DNA of 55,316 nt from JAMOAW01 sp039908535 (GTDB lineage Bacteria; Pseudomonadota; Magnetococcia; Magnetococcales; JADFZT01): assembly GCA_039908535.1 (NCBI GenBank), contig JAMOAW010000043.1:1-55316 (forward strand). The letters are read 5' to 3'. The translations under genes and the position numbers were made by a program. The notes under the pieces were generated by a model. The model was given only the letters and a program-made list of their open reading frames with translations, was not told the DNA's origin and made no database searches. Of the stretch, positions 7,940 through 16,497 are shown piece after piece (the stretch's first letter is position 1; every line of letters begins with the position of its first letter).

Positions 7940-9762
7940 ATGGCCTTTACTCCCTGACAATAAAAAACCACGGTTTTTCTTTGGTAGAGGTGATGGTCGC
8001 CATTGTTCTCACCTCACTCTTGGTACTGGGATTTTCCAGTATGTTGGCCATGCTCGACCAATATTTTTATCAATTAACCTTAAAACAAAAGGGAATTTTT
8101 CTACTGCAAGGGGAGATGGATCGATTGGTGACCCTCTATCAAAAAGAGTATCTATATTATAGAGAAGCCACCTTTGCAGATAACGGTGTTCGGTTTGGGC
8201 GTTGGCTCTACCGGACCACTCCGCAAGGGATCAAGTGTCCTTTGGAGGATGCAAACTGCTTTCTGCTCACCAAAAGTTCTGGAGAGACGATAAACAAGTC
8301 TGATTGGTCCATCGAAAAACTACTTTTTTTAGACGATGGCACCACCAATAACTCCAGCAGTGAAAAAAACCTTCTATGGCTGGATCGCGCGCGAAATGTA
8401 ACAGCTCAATTGCAGTGGGAACTGGCGGATATCTCTGGCACCACTGGCAATAGCTGCTGCCAAACCCTCAAGGTAACGTTGACCTATCCGTATCGTTTTC
8501 AAGAGGGGGTTGATCCCCTGGAGCCAAGCCTGGGTACGCCAGAGAGCCTGACACAGCAGACCATCGTTTGCGGCAAAATCCCTTTCCCGGCCCCGGTGGC
8601 TAAAACGGGGGCCAACGCAACAGGATCCACAGCCAGCGGAGATGATGGGGATTTGCAAAAGGGTATCCCTTGGCCAACTCCCCGTTTTACAGAGTTTTTA
8701 GACGGTACAGTCACCGATCAGTTGACCGGGTTGATGTGGACAAAAAATGCCGATTGTTGGGGGTCTATGGATGATTTTACACCATACGACCGGACGACCA
8801 TCACCACCTATTTGTCTGATTTAAATAACAATCATCAAGGTTGTACGGATTATTTGGGAAACTATTCCGATTGGCAGATCAGCAATGAAAGACAATTATT
8901 GAGCTTGGTCGATTTTAGTCGTTCGACTCCAAATTTTTTGCCAAGTGATCATCCTTTTAGCAACGTTAAAAAAAAATATCAGTCTAATACCACACTGAAT
9001 GATTATTTCGGTGAAAAATATCTTCATATTAGTCTGCAACAGGCCTTGAATGTTTATACAGGCTGGGCTGAGCCTATCGCTTCAGAAAGTGGTGTCACAA
9101 ATTGGCCGGTTAGAATCACGACAGATGAAGATATCTGTGCATTCCCTGCTCCTGTACCTAAAACTGGAAACGAAAAAAACCCACTCTCTATCAATGATGC
9201 ACGTATCAAAGCGGGTATTGCTTGGCCAACTCCTCGTTTTCATGACAATGGGGATGAAACGGTCACCGATTATTTGACCGGACTCATGTGGACAAAAGAT
9301 GCCAACCTTGGCAATGATTGTACCGGTCCGAATGTCGGAAGCGATCCAAATGGGGTAACGTTGTGGTCTAACGATACATTGGATTCTGCCATGGAACAGA
9401 TCGCCCAAGCACAGGCTTCCGTCGCTCTATGCAATAGCCATGTCGTTGCAGGTTATCGGGATTGGCGTTTGCCAAATAACAAGGAATTGGAGGTCATGAT
9501 CCATTTTGGCATCACCCCATTTCTCTACGACCATCCATTTCATTTACCGAATAATTTCAGTATGACCAGCGCGACCAATTTTGGTTCTTTTGATGGATAC
9601 CCCTACCATTCCAGCACCACCTCCCCCAAATGGATCTATCCGAGCGGATTCAATAACAGCCAACGGATTAATTATTTTGTGCTGATTGGATTGAATAAAA
9701 TAATCAATTTGGGTGGTACGGGGCAAAAAGGGTATGTTTGGGCGGTACGTGGGGGACCATAA
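7936..9762 (+). CDS. PilV-like pseudopilin carrying two DUF1566 domains
   Basis: A 608-residue minor pilin: residues 1-13 are the leader, KNHG|FSLVEVMVAIV is the cleavage motif with Glu+5, and a pseudopilin domain reaches about residue 205. It is followed by two tandem DUF1566 (Lcl C-terminal-like) domains, about 240-395 and 425-608. Each opens with PTPRF and a GTVTD(Q/Y)LTGLMWTK motif; the second has the full YRDWRLPNNKELE signature and the first the weaker YSDWQISNERQLL. DUF1566 domains are common in surface and adhesin-like proteins. The architecture suggests a pilus-tip adhesin displayed by a minor pilin. ATG overlaps the previous stop (ATGA), so it belongs to the prepilin operon. Confidence 0.88.
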   Translation: MNGLYSLTIKNHGFSLVEVMVAIVLTSLLVLGFSSMLAMLDQYFYQLTLKQKGIFLLQGEMDRLVTLYQKEYLYYREATFADNGVRFGRWLYRTTPQGIKCPLEDANCFLLTKSSGETINKSDWSIEKLLFLDDGTTNNSSSEKNLLWLDRARNVTAQLQWELADISGTTGNSCCQTLKVTLTYPYRFQEGVDPLEPSLGTPESLTQQTIVCGKIPFPAPVAKTGANATGSTASGDDGDLQKGIPWPTPRFTEFLDGTVTDQLTGLMWTKNADCWGSMDDFTPYDRTTITTYLSDLNNNHQGCTDYLGNYSDWQISNERQLLSLVDFSRSTPNFLPSDHPFSNVKKKYQSNTTLNDYFGEKYLHISLQQALNVYTGWAEPIASESGVTNWPVRITTDEDICAFPAPVPKTGNEKNPLSINDARIKAGIAWPTPRFHDNGDETVTDYLTGLMWTKDANLGNDCTGPNVGSDPNGVTLWSNDTLDSAMEQIAQAQASVALCNSHVVAGYRDWRLPNNKELEVMIHFGITPFLYDHPFHLPNNFSMTSATNFGSFDGYPYHSSTTSPKWIYPSGFNNSQRINYFVLIGLNKIINLGGTGQKGYVWAVRGGP

Positions 9763-9778
9763 ATGTATAAAATGCTAG

Positions 9779-9842
9779 ACCTTGGGGGATTTATCCCCCA
9801 GGATTTGGCCTTTGATTTTTTTTGCCCGCTGGGCATCCTGGG
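9779..9842 (-). repeat. Family-1 repeat, partial, reversed
   Basis: GACCTTGGGGGAT hairpin followed by TTTGGCCTTTGA, poly-T and GCCCGCTGGGC. It directly precedes a family-2 repeat, making a composite of about 240 bases between the PilV-like and PilM-like genes. Confidence 0.75.
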
Positions 9843-10065
9843 TACCACCCCACTTAACCGTGGTCGTCTATTTTTTGATTTTATTATTAAAAAAAAAGGG
9901 GTCTGGGGGATTGCCCCCAGGGTTTTGCTTTTGCTTGTGACCTCGGTTTTGCTTCCTTCAAAAAGCAGGGGGATTGGAGGAGGCCATCCCCCAAGGTCTT
10001 GACTTTGCTTTTTGTTCAGGCATGCGTTCATCCTTCACACTTAAATGTGGTGGTACCGCATCCTG
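9843..10065 (+). repeat. Family-2 repeat, near full length
   Basis: Order: ACCACC..ACTTAACC..GTGGT hairpin with a following T-run, a GGGGTCTGGGGGATTGCCCC module, TTTTGCTTCCTTC, a GGGGGAT..ATCCCCC hairpin, and CTTGACTTTGC. Nearly the same arrangement recurs at 39926-40107. Its far end shows a second, inverted ACACTTAAATGTGG-like piece. It fills the 5' region of the next gene. Confidence 0.75.
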
Positions 10066-10099
10066 TTCCATTGACTATTTTACCGACCAGAGAGGCTTG

Positions 10100-12175
10100 A
10101 TGCCCTTGCCAGCTACTTCCTTTTCCCACTCTTTTTATCAAAATATAGAGTCCTCTTTTGCGAAAATTCGTCTGTTTTTGGTCAGACAAGAGAAAACAAA
10201 ACTCAAAAAACATACAAAAAACCTAGATATTTTCATGCAAACTTTTTTTCTCCATCTCTCTTCTTTGGGATGGCGTTTTGGAATTTTAGAAAAACTGGAC
10301 TTTAGAGTACCATCTCTCAAAAGCACCCCTTTTATCCGTGAGCACGCATGGACCACCTCACATTGGCCAGTTACCCCGCAGCAAGGAGTGGAACAAGGGG
10401 TACGGGAGCTGATCTTGCGGCACGGACAGGGCGTATTGGAAAATGCAGAATCTATCGTCATTCTTCTGGATTTCCCAGGAATGCGTTATTCCGATGGCAA
10501 AGATCGTCTGTTGACCAGCGATGGCGCCACAGAGTCAACCATTCGTCTATTTGGTTCAGTGCTGCTCAACGTACCAGAAGTGACTTATGGTTCTCTTCCT
10601 CTACAAGAAAAAAAAGAAAAGGAGGAGGCTCTATATGCCTTTGCCGATGCCACCCTTCTACGAGAGTTGCTTTCCCTTTTTGATAAGATTGGACTAAAAA
10701 TTCACGCGGTCACCTCCTTGCCCTTGCTTCTCGTGCAACATTTTCTACAGGCAAGCTCATCGACATCTGCTTTCGTTTATGGGGGCCTCTGTTTGGGGGA
10801 GATGGAGACAACGGTGGTTTTGGTCAACACCGAATTAAACAATCATACCATTCGCTCTTTACCTGTAGGTTTGGCCACGCTGACTCAGGCCTTGGCGATG
10901 GGCAATAACCTCTCTTTGTCCGAAGCCGCGTTGGCTTTGGAAAATCAGGAAATATTAAACGGAATTTATCTAAATGGCTCAGAACATGCCCAAGCCGGTT
11001 TTCATGAACAGGCTTTGATTCCCCTCTTAGAGCAACTTTGGCAAGGTATTCAAGAAAGCATCGATTTTTTTACCATTCATCGGGCCTCAGGTCGACCAGA
11101 AACGTTGGAAGTGCTGGGTGATACCAAACGTATTGCGGGAATTGTTCCATGGTTACAACGTCATTTGAAAATATCTCTGGAAGCCAATCCAATATTGCCT
11201 TTAGAACTCTATACCAAACTGGCCCATTCCGAATATGGCAATCTACTCAAAGGAGCAGAAAACAGCCTGCTGTCGGTAGGGAGAACAAAATATTATTATT
11301 CGCGTGCCGGGTTTGTTCGCTCCAAAGCCATGTTAACTGATGAAAACAGCTCTATCATCACAGCAGATCCTCCCACCATCGTTCATAACAACACCGCTCC
11401 CCTTTTGAACACAAAATGGTCATTGAGTGCTTTATGGGCACAGATCAAACAAAAAATATCCCTGACAGTCGCTCCTGCCAAAAAAAAATCTATGTTGCGT
11501 ATGGCTCCAAGTCAAATAGAAATAAGTCCCATACTGGGGATTGGGGGCGCATGTGTGGTATTGTTATTCATGTGGATAATCAACGAATATCATACCAAAG
11601 AAATGAAATATCAAACCAATATCAAGTCCTATCTCCGAGTGAGTCAGGAAAATGACCAAATCCGACATTCTCAATCGATGCGTCAGAATAAAAGTACAGA
11701 CCTTGACAAACACAAGGTACTTTGGAGCGAAAAATGGCTGGCTCTCACCAAACAGATGGATCCCTCTCTTTGGCTCACTGAGCTATACTTTGATCACAGC
11801 AAGTCGCCAAAAGGAGGCGCAGGACAAATGGTGGTCATGCGCAAATTAATTCTTAAGGGCAAGGTGCTCCCTTCTACGGAAGGGCCTATGAAAAAGGTCA
11901 CAGCCTTTATGGATCGGCTTTTGCAAGACAAAACCGGCTTTATGCAGGGACTGCAATCTATTCAATTTTTGGGTGCCGAAGAAGAACCAACCCCTCAAGG
12001 GATCCAGGTGCATTTTACCTTGGAAGTCTCCTACGATGAAAGCAAAGACATCCCTTTAGAAGCCAAAAAAACAGGAAGCGATGACCTCCCAACATTTGGA
12101 CTCTCTGAAATGCAACACAACGTAGATCAGCATAATAAAGCCCTGGAAGAGATCGTTTCGGAAAAGAAAAGATAA
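10100..12175 (+). CDS. PilM-PilN fusion (MshI-like) pilus assembly protein
   Basis: About 691 residues. The N-terminal half (about 85-400) has the actin-like layout of PilM/MshI: a LDFPG segment, FVYGGLCLGEMETTVVLV, IRSLPVG and a C-terminal ETLEVLGDTKRIAG stretch. A single membrane helix (ILGIGGACVVLLFMW, about 480-497) is followed by a coiled-coil and a PilN-like domain (SEKWLALTKQMDPSLWLTELYF), so PilM and PilN are joined in one chain. In type IV pili these two contact each other at the inner membrane and link the ATPase side to PilO and PilP. The frame is open upstream into the repeat; ATG at 10100 has GAGAGG just upstream and is preferred over ATG at 10022, which lies in repeat sequence. 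The next gene starts 12 bases after the stop. Confidence 0.85.
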   Translation: MPLPATSFSHSFYQNIESSFAKIRLFLVRQEKTKLKKHTKNLDIFMQTFFLHLSSLGWRFGILEKLDFRVPSLKSTPFIREHAWTTSHWPVTPQQGVEQGVRELILRHGQGVLENAESIVILLDFPGMRYSDGKDRLLTSDGATESTIRLFGSVLLNVPEVTYGSLPLQEKKEKEEALYAFADATLLRELLSLFDKIGLKIHAVTSLPLLLVQHFLQASSSTSAFVYGGLCLGEMETTVVLVNTELNNHTIRSLPVGLATLTQALAMGNNLSLSEAALALENQEILNGIYLNGSEHAQAGFHEQALIPLLEQLWQGIQESIDFFTIHRASGRPETLEVLGDTKRIAGIVPWLQRHLKISLEANPILPLELYTKLAHSEYGNLLKGAENSLLSVGRTKYYYSRAGFVRSKAMLTDENSSIITADPPTIVHNNTAPLLNTKWSLSALWAQIKQKISLTVAPAKKKSMLRMAPSQIEISPILGIGGACVVLLFMWIINEYHTKEMKYQTNIKSYLRVSQENDQIRHSQSMRQNKSTDLDKHKVLWSEKWLALTKQMDPSLWLTELYFDHSKSPKGGAGQMVVMRKLILKGKVLPSTEGPMKKVTAFMDRLLQDKTGFMQGLQSIQFLGAEEEPTPQGIQVHFTLEVSYDESKDIPLEAKKTGSDDLPTFGLSEMQHNVDQHNKALEEIVSEKKR

Positions 12176-12187
12176 GGATGCCTCCCT

Positions 12188-12994
12188 ATGAGTTCCCGTT
12201 CGTTATTTGCCCCAATCCTTTTTTTTATCTCTGCTTTATGCTTGGCAGGGTATACTCTTTTTTATAATCCTTTAGCATCCAATCATCTGCGCCTGTTTCG
12301 TTATATCCAGATGTTGCAGAAAGAAAATCAACAATATCGCACTCAAAATAAGGACACTCTCTCCCATACACCCTCCGAGAAAGAGAACCATTATTTGCCA
12401 ACTTTTCTTTTTAGAATCCATACAATTGCCGAAAAAAATGGTATCTCTTTAAAAAAATTCATTCCCGACAATAAAAATCCAAACCAATATAATTTGGAGT
12501 TCATAAGCGATTATTTGGCCTTGTTGCGTTTTACAGCAGATATGGAATCATTAGATTTAGAGTTAGAGGATATTCAGATCCATTCTTTTGAAAAAATTCA
12601 GAGCCAACCGTTGCTTATGGTGACCTTTGTCATCCGCCCCAATGGCATGGCACAACCCTTATCAGGAAAACGTCTGGAAAAATTGCAACAACGCGTTTTA
12701 GAATCAAACCATCGTAATCCGTTTCAACAAGCCATTGTGGATGACAAAAATTCCATTTCCGCTAACATCACCGACATTTCGGCCTCCTATAAGCTCAGTG
12801 GTATTGGAGTCGAAGGCGGGATTCCCTATGCGACGATTAATCACAAAAACTATCGAGAGGGAGAGAGCATCGCTGGCATGAAAATTATAAATATTCAAAA
12901 AAACAAGGTCTACCTTGAAAAAAGAAGCCATGCGGGGATAGAACAGTTTTTACTACAATTCCATACTAATAAGACATTGGTAAATAAAAAGTAA
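12188..12994 (+). CDS. PilO-PilP fusion (MshJ/MshK-like) pilus assembly protein
   Basis: 268 residues: an N-terminal membrane helix (about 6-26), a coiled-coil (QMLQKENQQYR), a PilO-like ferredoxin-fold region (about 70-155), then a linker. A C-terminal domain (about 195-262) follows, with LSGIGVEGGIPYATINHKN and YREGESIAGMKIINI, the pattern of the PilP/GspC HR domain that binds the secretin N0 domain. The RNPFQ stretch near 177 resembles the RDPF motif just before the PilP fold. Normally PilO is an inner-membrane protein and PilP a separate lipoprotein; joining them gives a continuous bridge from inner membrane to secretin. It follows the PilM-PilN fusion in the same operon. Confidence 0.82.
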   Translation: MSSRSLFAPILFFISALCLAGYTLFYNPLASNHLRLFRYIQMLQKENQQYRTQNKDTLSHTPSEKENHYLPTFLFRIHTIAEKNGISLKKFIPDNKNPNQYNLEFISDYLALLRFTADMESLDLELEDIQIHSFEKIQSQPLLMVTFVIRPNGMAQPLSGKRLEKLQQRVLESNHRNPFQQAIVDDKNSISANITDISASYKLSGIGVEGGIPYATINHKNYREGESIAGMKIINIQKNKVYLEKRSHAGIEQFLLQFHTNKTLVNKK

Positions 12995-13009
12995 CCGTTC
13001 AGATAAAAA

Positions 13010-13110
13010 AAATCAAAAACAAGACCTTGGGGGATTGCATCCCCCAACCCCCCTGCTATTTGAAGAAAGCAAAACCGAATTCAAAAGCAAAGTCAAAAAC
13101 AAAACCATTA
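13010..13110 (-). repeat. Family-2 repeat fragment at a convergent gene end
   Basis: GACCTTGGGGGATTGCATCCCCCAA hairpin region followed by CTATTTGAAGAAAGCAAAACCGA and AAAGTCAAAAAC matches the 3' part of the family-2 repeat. It lies between the ends of the PilO-PilP gene and pilC and could terminate both transcripts. Confidence 0.65.
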
Positions 13111-13128
13111 CAATAAAAAAACTCCCTT

Positions 13129-14184
13129 TTAATGAGATTTCATAATCCCTCCCATCTCAAAAATCGGCAAAAAAGAGGCAATCATCATCCCAGCAACAAA
13201 CAATCCCATCATCAAAGTAAGAATTGGGTTAACCAAACCAACAACAGTGCTGATTTGGTTGGCGAGGGTCTCTTCAAAAAATTCTGCAGCAGAAAGCAAA
13301 AGTTCATCTAATGTGCCAGCCTCTTCTCCAGAAGAGATCATCTGCATCACAATACCCGAAAAAACCATGTGTTTACGAAAAGCATGGGCAATACTGCTGC
13401 CGCGCTCCACATCGCGAATAATCATAACCAATAACTCTTTGATATATAAATTACCCGATGCTGACGAGGCCAACAGCAAGGCTTCTAAAAGATTAACCTC
13501 GTTTTTGATCTGTACCGACAGGGTGCGCAAAAATCGAGACAGAGCCATCATGCGCCACATGTTGCCCAACAAAGGCAAACGTAATTTATATTGGTCCCAA
13601 TAATAACGCCCCTCCTGACTGGAAACCCAGACAAGCATCATCATCAACACCCCTCCTATACCCAATAAAATCCACATCCAATAGTCACGCCAATAGGAAC
13701 CAATGGTCAGCAATGCCTGGGTGGGACCAGGAAGTTTGGAACCAAAAGAGGAAAAAATTGCTTCAAAACGGGGCAAAATAAAAAATACCATGACATTAAA
13801 AACTAAAAAAAAGGCCCCCATAATAAAAATTGGATAAGAAATCGCCCGTCGAACCTGCTGGCTGGTACTGTCAGACTGACGAAGATATTCGGCCACCTGA
13901 AGCATGGCATCGGCCAGACGACCCGAGGCCAATCCAGAACGAATCACACTCAAATAAACCTCGTCGAAAACCTTTGGAAAAGAGGCCAAGGCTTGAGACA
14001 AGTCGATCCCTTGTTGAACATCTTTTGAAATGACTTCAATCAATAATTTTAATTTTTTTTGTGGGGTATCCTTAGATAGATTTTCCAAAATTTCCACCAA
14101 AGGAAGTTGGCTGCGTAACATAGAGGCAAATTGTTTGGTAAAAACCATCAAGGTGGAACGTTTGACCCGCAGGCCTTTATTCAT
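13129..14184 (-). CDS. Inner-membrane pilus platform protein, PilC/GspF family
   Basis: Polytopic platform protein that couples the assembly ATPase to pilin insertion. The 351 residues show two GspF domains. The first carries LRSQLPLVEILENLS and the second NEVNLLEALLLASSASGN, each followed by the GxxLSxA-like DLSQALASFP / SIAHAFRKHMVF motifs. Membrane helices lie at about 120-140, 170-190 and 325-345. At 351 residues it is a little shorter than PilC (about 405), lacking the N-terminal extension, and so is closer to MshG/GspF core length. The start overlaps the ATPase stop by 4 bases (ATGA). Last gene of the kinase-ATPase-PilC operon. Confidence 0.93.
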   Translation of the reverse strand: MNKGLRVKRSTLMVFTKQFASMLRSQLPLVEILENLSKDTPQKKLKLLIEVISKDVQQGIDLSQALASFPKVFDEVYLSVIRSGLASGRLADAMLQVAEYLRQSDSTSQQVRRAISYPIFIMGAFFLVFNVMVFFILPRFEAIFSSFGSKLPGPTQALLTIGSYWRDYWMWILLGIGGVLMMMLVWVSSQEGRYYWDQYKLRLPLLGNMWRMMALSRFLRTLSVQIKNEVNLLEALLLASSASGNLYIKELLVMIIRDVERGSSIAHAFRKHMVFSGIVMQMISSGEEAGTLDELLLSAAEFFEETLANQISTVVGLVNPILTLMMGLFVAGMMIASFLPIFEMGGIMKSH

Positions 14185-16496
14185 CCTTTTTCTCCCATCA
14201 CACGGATCAATTCACTGAAAGTAGTTAATTCATCCAAAACCAGATGTTCCCCATGCGCCATCAAGGAGGTCATCCCATTTTCAGCGGCAATTTCACGTAG
14301 ACGGTTTGAATTAAATTGTTTTTTGTCCAAAATTAATTCCCGTGCGGCTTCGTTTATTTCGAATATTTCAAAAACAGGTTGACGTCCTTTGTAGCCGGTA
14401 TTGCGACAAGAGGGGCAACCGCTCCCCTGAATATAATCCAAATTGGGATCAATCTGAATCCCCAAAGCCTGCAAACGATCCTCGCCAATCCCTTCATTGA
14501 CCTTCAAACTCCGCAATACCAAGGCCCCATTGATCGGAACCTTACAGTTATGACAGTTAAGACGAATCAAGCGTTGGGCAATCGAAAGAGAGATAGCACT
14601 CGCGAGTAGATAAGGCTCGACCCCAAGCTCTAACAAGCGGGTAATGACACCAATGGTATCCTTGGCGTGAATGGTGGAAAATACCAAATGGCCAGTGAGC
14701 GCGGCCTGAACCGCCATGCCCGCCGTCTCTTTGTCACGAATTTCACCGACCATGATGATATCTGGGTCTTGACGCAGGATGGTCCGCAGACCAGACGCAA
14801 AATCAAGTCCGATTTTGCTGTTCACCTGCATTTGATGAACCCCTTTTAAGCGATATTCAACTGGATCTTCAACAGTAAGAACGTTTTTACGATCTTTATC
14901 AATGGCACTCAGGCAAGAATAAAGGGTGGTGGTCTTGCCTGATCCAGTGGGTCCGCTAATTAAAATTAAGCCATTGGGAGCATTTAACTTTTCCTTCAGG
15001 AGTGTAAAATCCCGATCATTCATTTTAAGGGATTCAATCGTAGGGCGCAAAGCATGGCGGTCTAAAAGACGCAAAACAAATTTTTCACCAAAAACAGTCG
15101 GATAAGAGGAAACACGAATGTCTATCGAATGATTGCGAATCATCACCCCAATTCGGCCATCTTGAGGACGACGTTTTTCAGCAACATCCAGACGGGCCAT
15201 TATCTTCAGACGGGAAACCACCTCTGGATGAAATGCCCGGGGCAGGGTCATCTCCTCATGCAAAAGACCATCCACCCGCATACGAATAAGAAGCGACTCC
15301 TCGGTCGGTTCAATGTGAATGTCAGAGGCCATTTGAAGGTGGGCCCGGTGCAATAAATAATTGACCATCTGCGGAATGTCTACCTCTCCCACCTGCTCAA
15401 GGATTTGCAGTTCTTCTTCCAAAGTAATATCAATAGAGAGACCAATCTCTTTGGTCTCTCCATCCGTGCGGTTTTTTAAATGGCGCAGCGTGGAAAAAAA
15501 AATATCTGGATAGACCAATATTGGGGTGGCTGGCTTTCCACCACACTGGACCACCCAATCGCGGGCGGTAAGGTCAAATGGATCCAATGTAGCATAGCGA
15601 TTTTGCGCGCTGGAGAGAGGCTTAAGCATCACCAAACCCATCGTTTCCGCTCGATTAAACGACAGCCAATTGGTGGAGATGGCCTGGTTTGCCAAGGAGA
15701 GTTCGTCGGAAATGAGTTCCATCTCTAGGTGGTCGGCTGTCAATTGAAACATGGCATCCACAAAACGCAAAGAGCGACTGGTAGCCAAGGCGTAAAAAAA
15801 AGTGGTATGCCCTAATTGGGTTTGTTCCAATAATTTTCGAACGCTCAATAAATCCAAATATTCTCGTTCTAAAAAAAGTTGAAACAAAGGATAAGACAAA
15901 ACATGTTGACCAAAATCTCCAAAAATTTCTTTTATAGACAATGGCTTATCATGATTCTTAACTTCAGGCAAAAGCGTGATACTTTCAGATGCGTGCTCTG
16001 AACACATGGTTGGCACACCAGATATAGCGGCCCGACAGGTCTCTTCCATAGAGGCCGAAGAGGGGGATTTTTCAACCAGTACGGTTGCCGCTTCATCCAG
16101 GCTTCCCAAGGAAGATGGCCAGAAGATCTCTGGAAGAGGAGGGATCTCGCCCATGTTTTCTCCAGACACATCCAAAAAAAGAATATGGGTCGCACCAACC
16201 CGTAGCCAAACATGGTAGGGTAAAGGGGTGGGCTGGAGAACCGGCTTACCTTGCAAACGGGTACCATGAATACTCCCCATATCCTCCACCATCCAAATTC
16301 CTTCGTCATGGCTCAAAAAAAGACGACAGTGACGACAAGAAGCTTGCGCATCATCCAAAAAAATATCGTTCACTTGTGGACCGCTTTGCGAGCGACGGCC
16401 AATAACAAACGTTGTCCGCCAAGATTTGGAAATCTCTTGTATCTGCCCATCCGTTTTGTGCAATAAAAAGCGCAGCGTGGTTGGTTGGGTGAACAT
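14181..16496 (-). CDS. Pilus assembly ATPase (PilB/GspE/MshE) with N-terminal FHA domain
   Basis: 771 residues. Residues about 8-110 form a forkhead-associated domain: GR at 33-34, S53..H56 (SCRH) and DMGSIHGT (72-79), the usual phosphothreonine-binding layout, though the conserved Asn of the NG(T) motif is His here. A linker follows, then a MshEN/GspE N-terminal region (about 185-335). The ATPase core has a DIHIEP start, Walker A GPTGSGKTTT (about 511-520), Walker B DPDIIMVGEIRD, the His box LTGHLVFSTIHA and a tetracysteine zinc motif (CHNC and CPSC). All catalytic elements look intact. It starts 1 base after the kinase stop and overlaps pilC, so all three are co-translated. An FHA domain on an assembly ATPase is unusual and implies phosphorylation-dependent recruitment or switching of the motor. 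Confidence 0.93.
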   Translation of the reverse strand: MFTQPTTLRFLLHKTDGQIQEISKSWRTTFVIGRRSQSGPQVNDIFLDDAQASCRHCRLFLSHDEGIWMVEDMGSIHGTRLQGKPVLQPTPLPYHVWLRVGATHILFLDVSGENMGEIPPLPEIFWPSSLGSLDEAATVLVEKSPSSASMEETCRAAISGVPTMCSEHASESITLLPEVKNHDKPLSIKEIFGDFGQHVLSYPLFQLFLEREYLDLLSVRKLLEQTQLGHTTFFYALATSRSLRFVDAMFQLTADHLEMELISDELSLANQAISTNWLSFNRAETMGLVMLKPLSSAQNRYATLDPFDLTARDWVVQCGGKPATPILVYPDIFFSTLRHLKNRTDGETKEIGLSIDITLEEELQILEQVGEVDIPQMVNYLLHRAHLQMASDIHIEPTEESLLIRMRVDGLLHEEMTLPRAFHPEVVSRLKIMARLDVAEKRRPQDGRIGVMIRNHSIDIRVSSYPTVFGEKFVLRLLDRHALRPTIESLKMNDRDFTLLKEKLNAPNGLILISGPTGSGKTTTLYSCLSAIDKDRKNVLTVEDPVEYRLKGVHQMQVNSKIGLDFASGLRTILRQDPDIIMVGEIRDKETAGMAVQAALTGHLVFSTIHAKDTIGVITRLLELGVEPYLLASAISLSIAQRLIRLNCHNCKVPINGALVLRSLKVNEGIGEDRLQALGIQIDPNLDYIQGSGCPSCRNTGYKGRQPVFEIFEINEAARELILDKKQFNSNRLREIAAENGMTSLMAHGEHLVLDELTTFSELIRVMGEKG

Positions 16497-16497
16497 C

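Noticed and set aside
9672..10031. Minus-strand open frame crossing the composite repeat
   Set aside because: It is encoded by repeat modules and the end of the PilV-like gene; no start signal and no protein-like composition.
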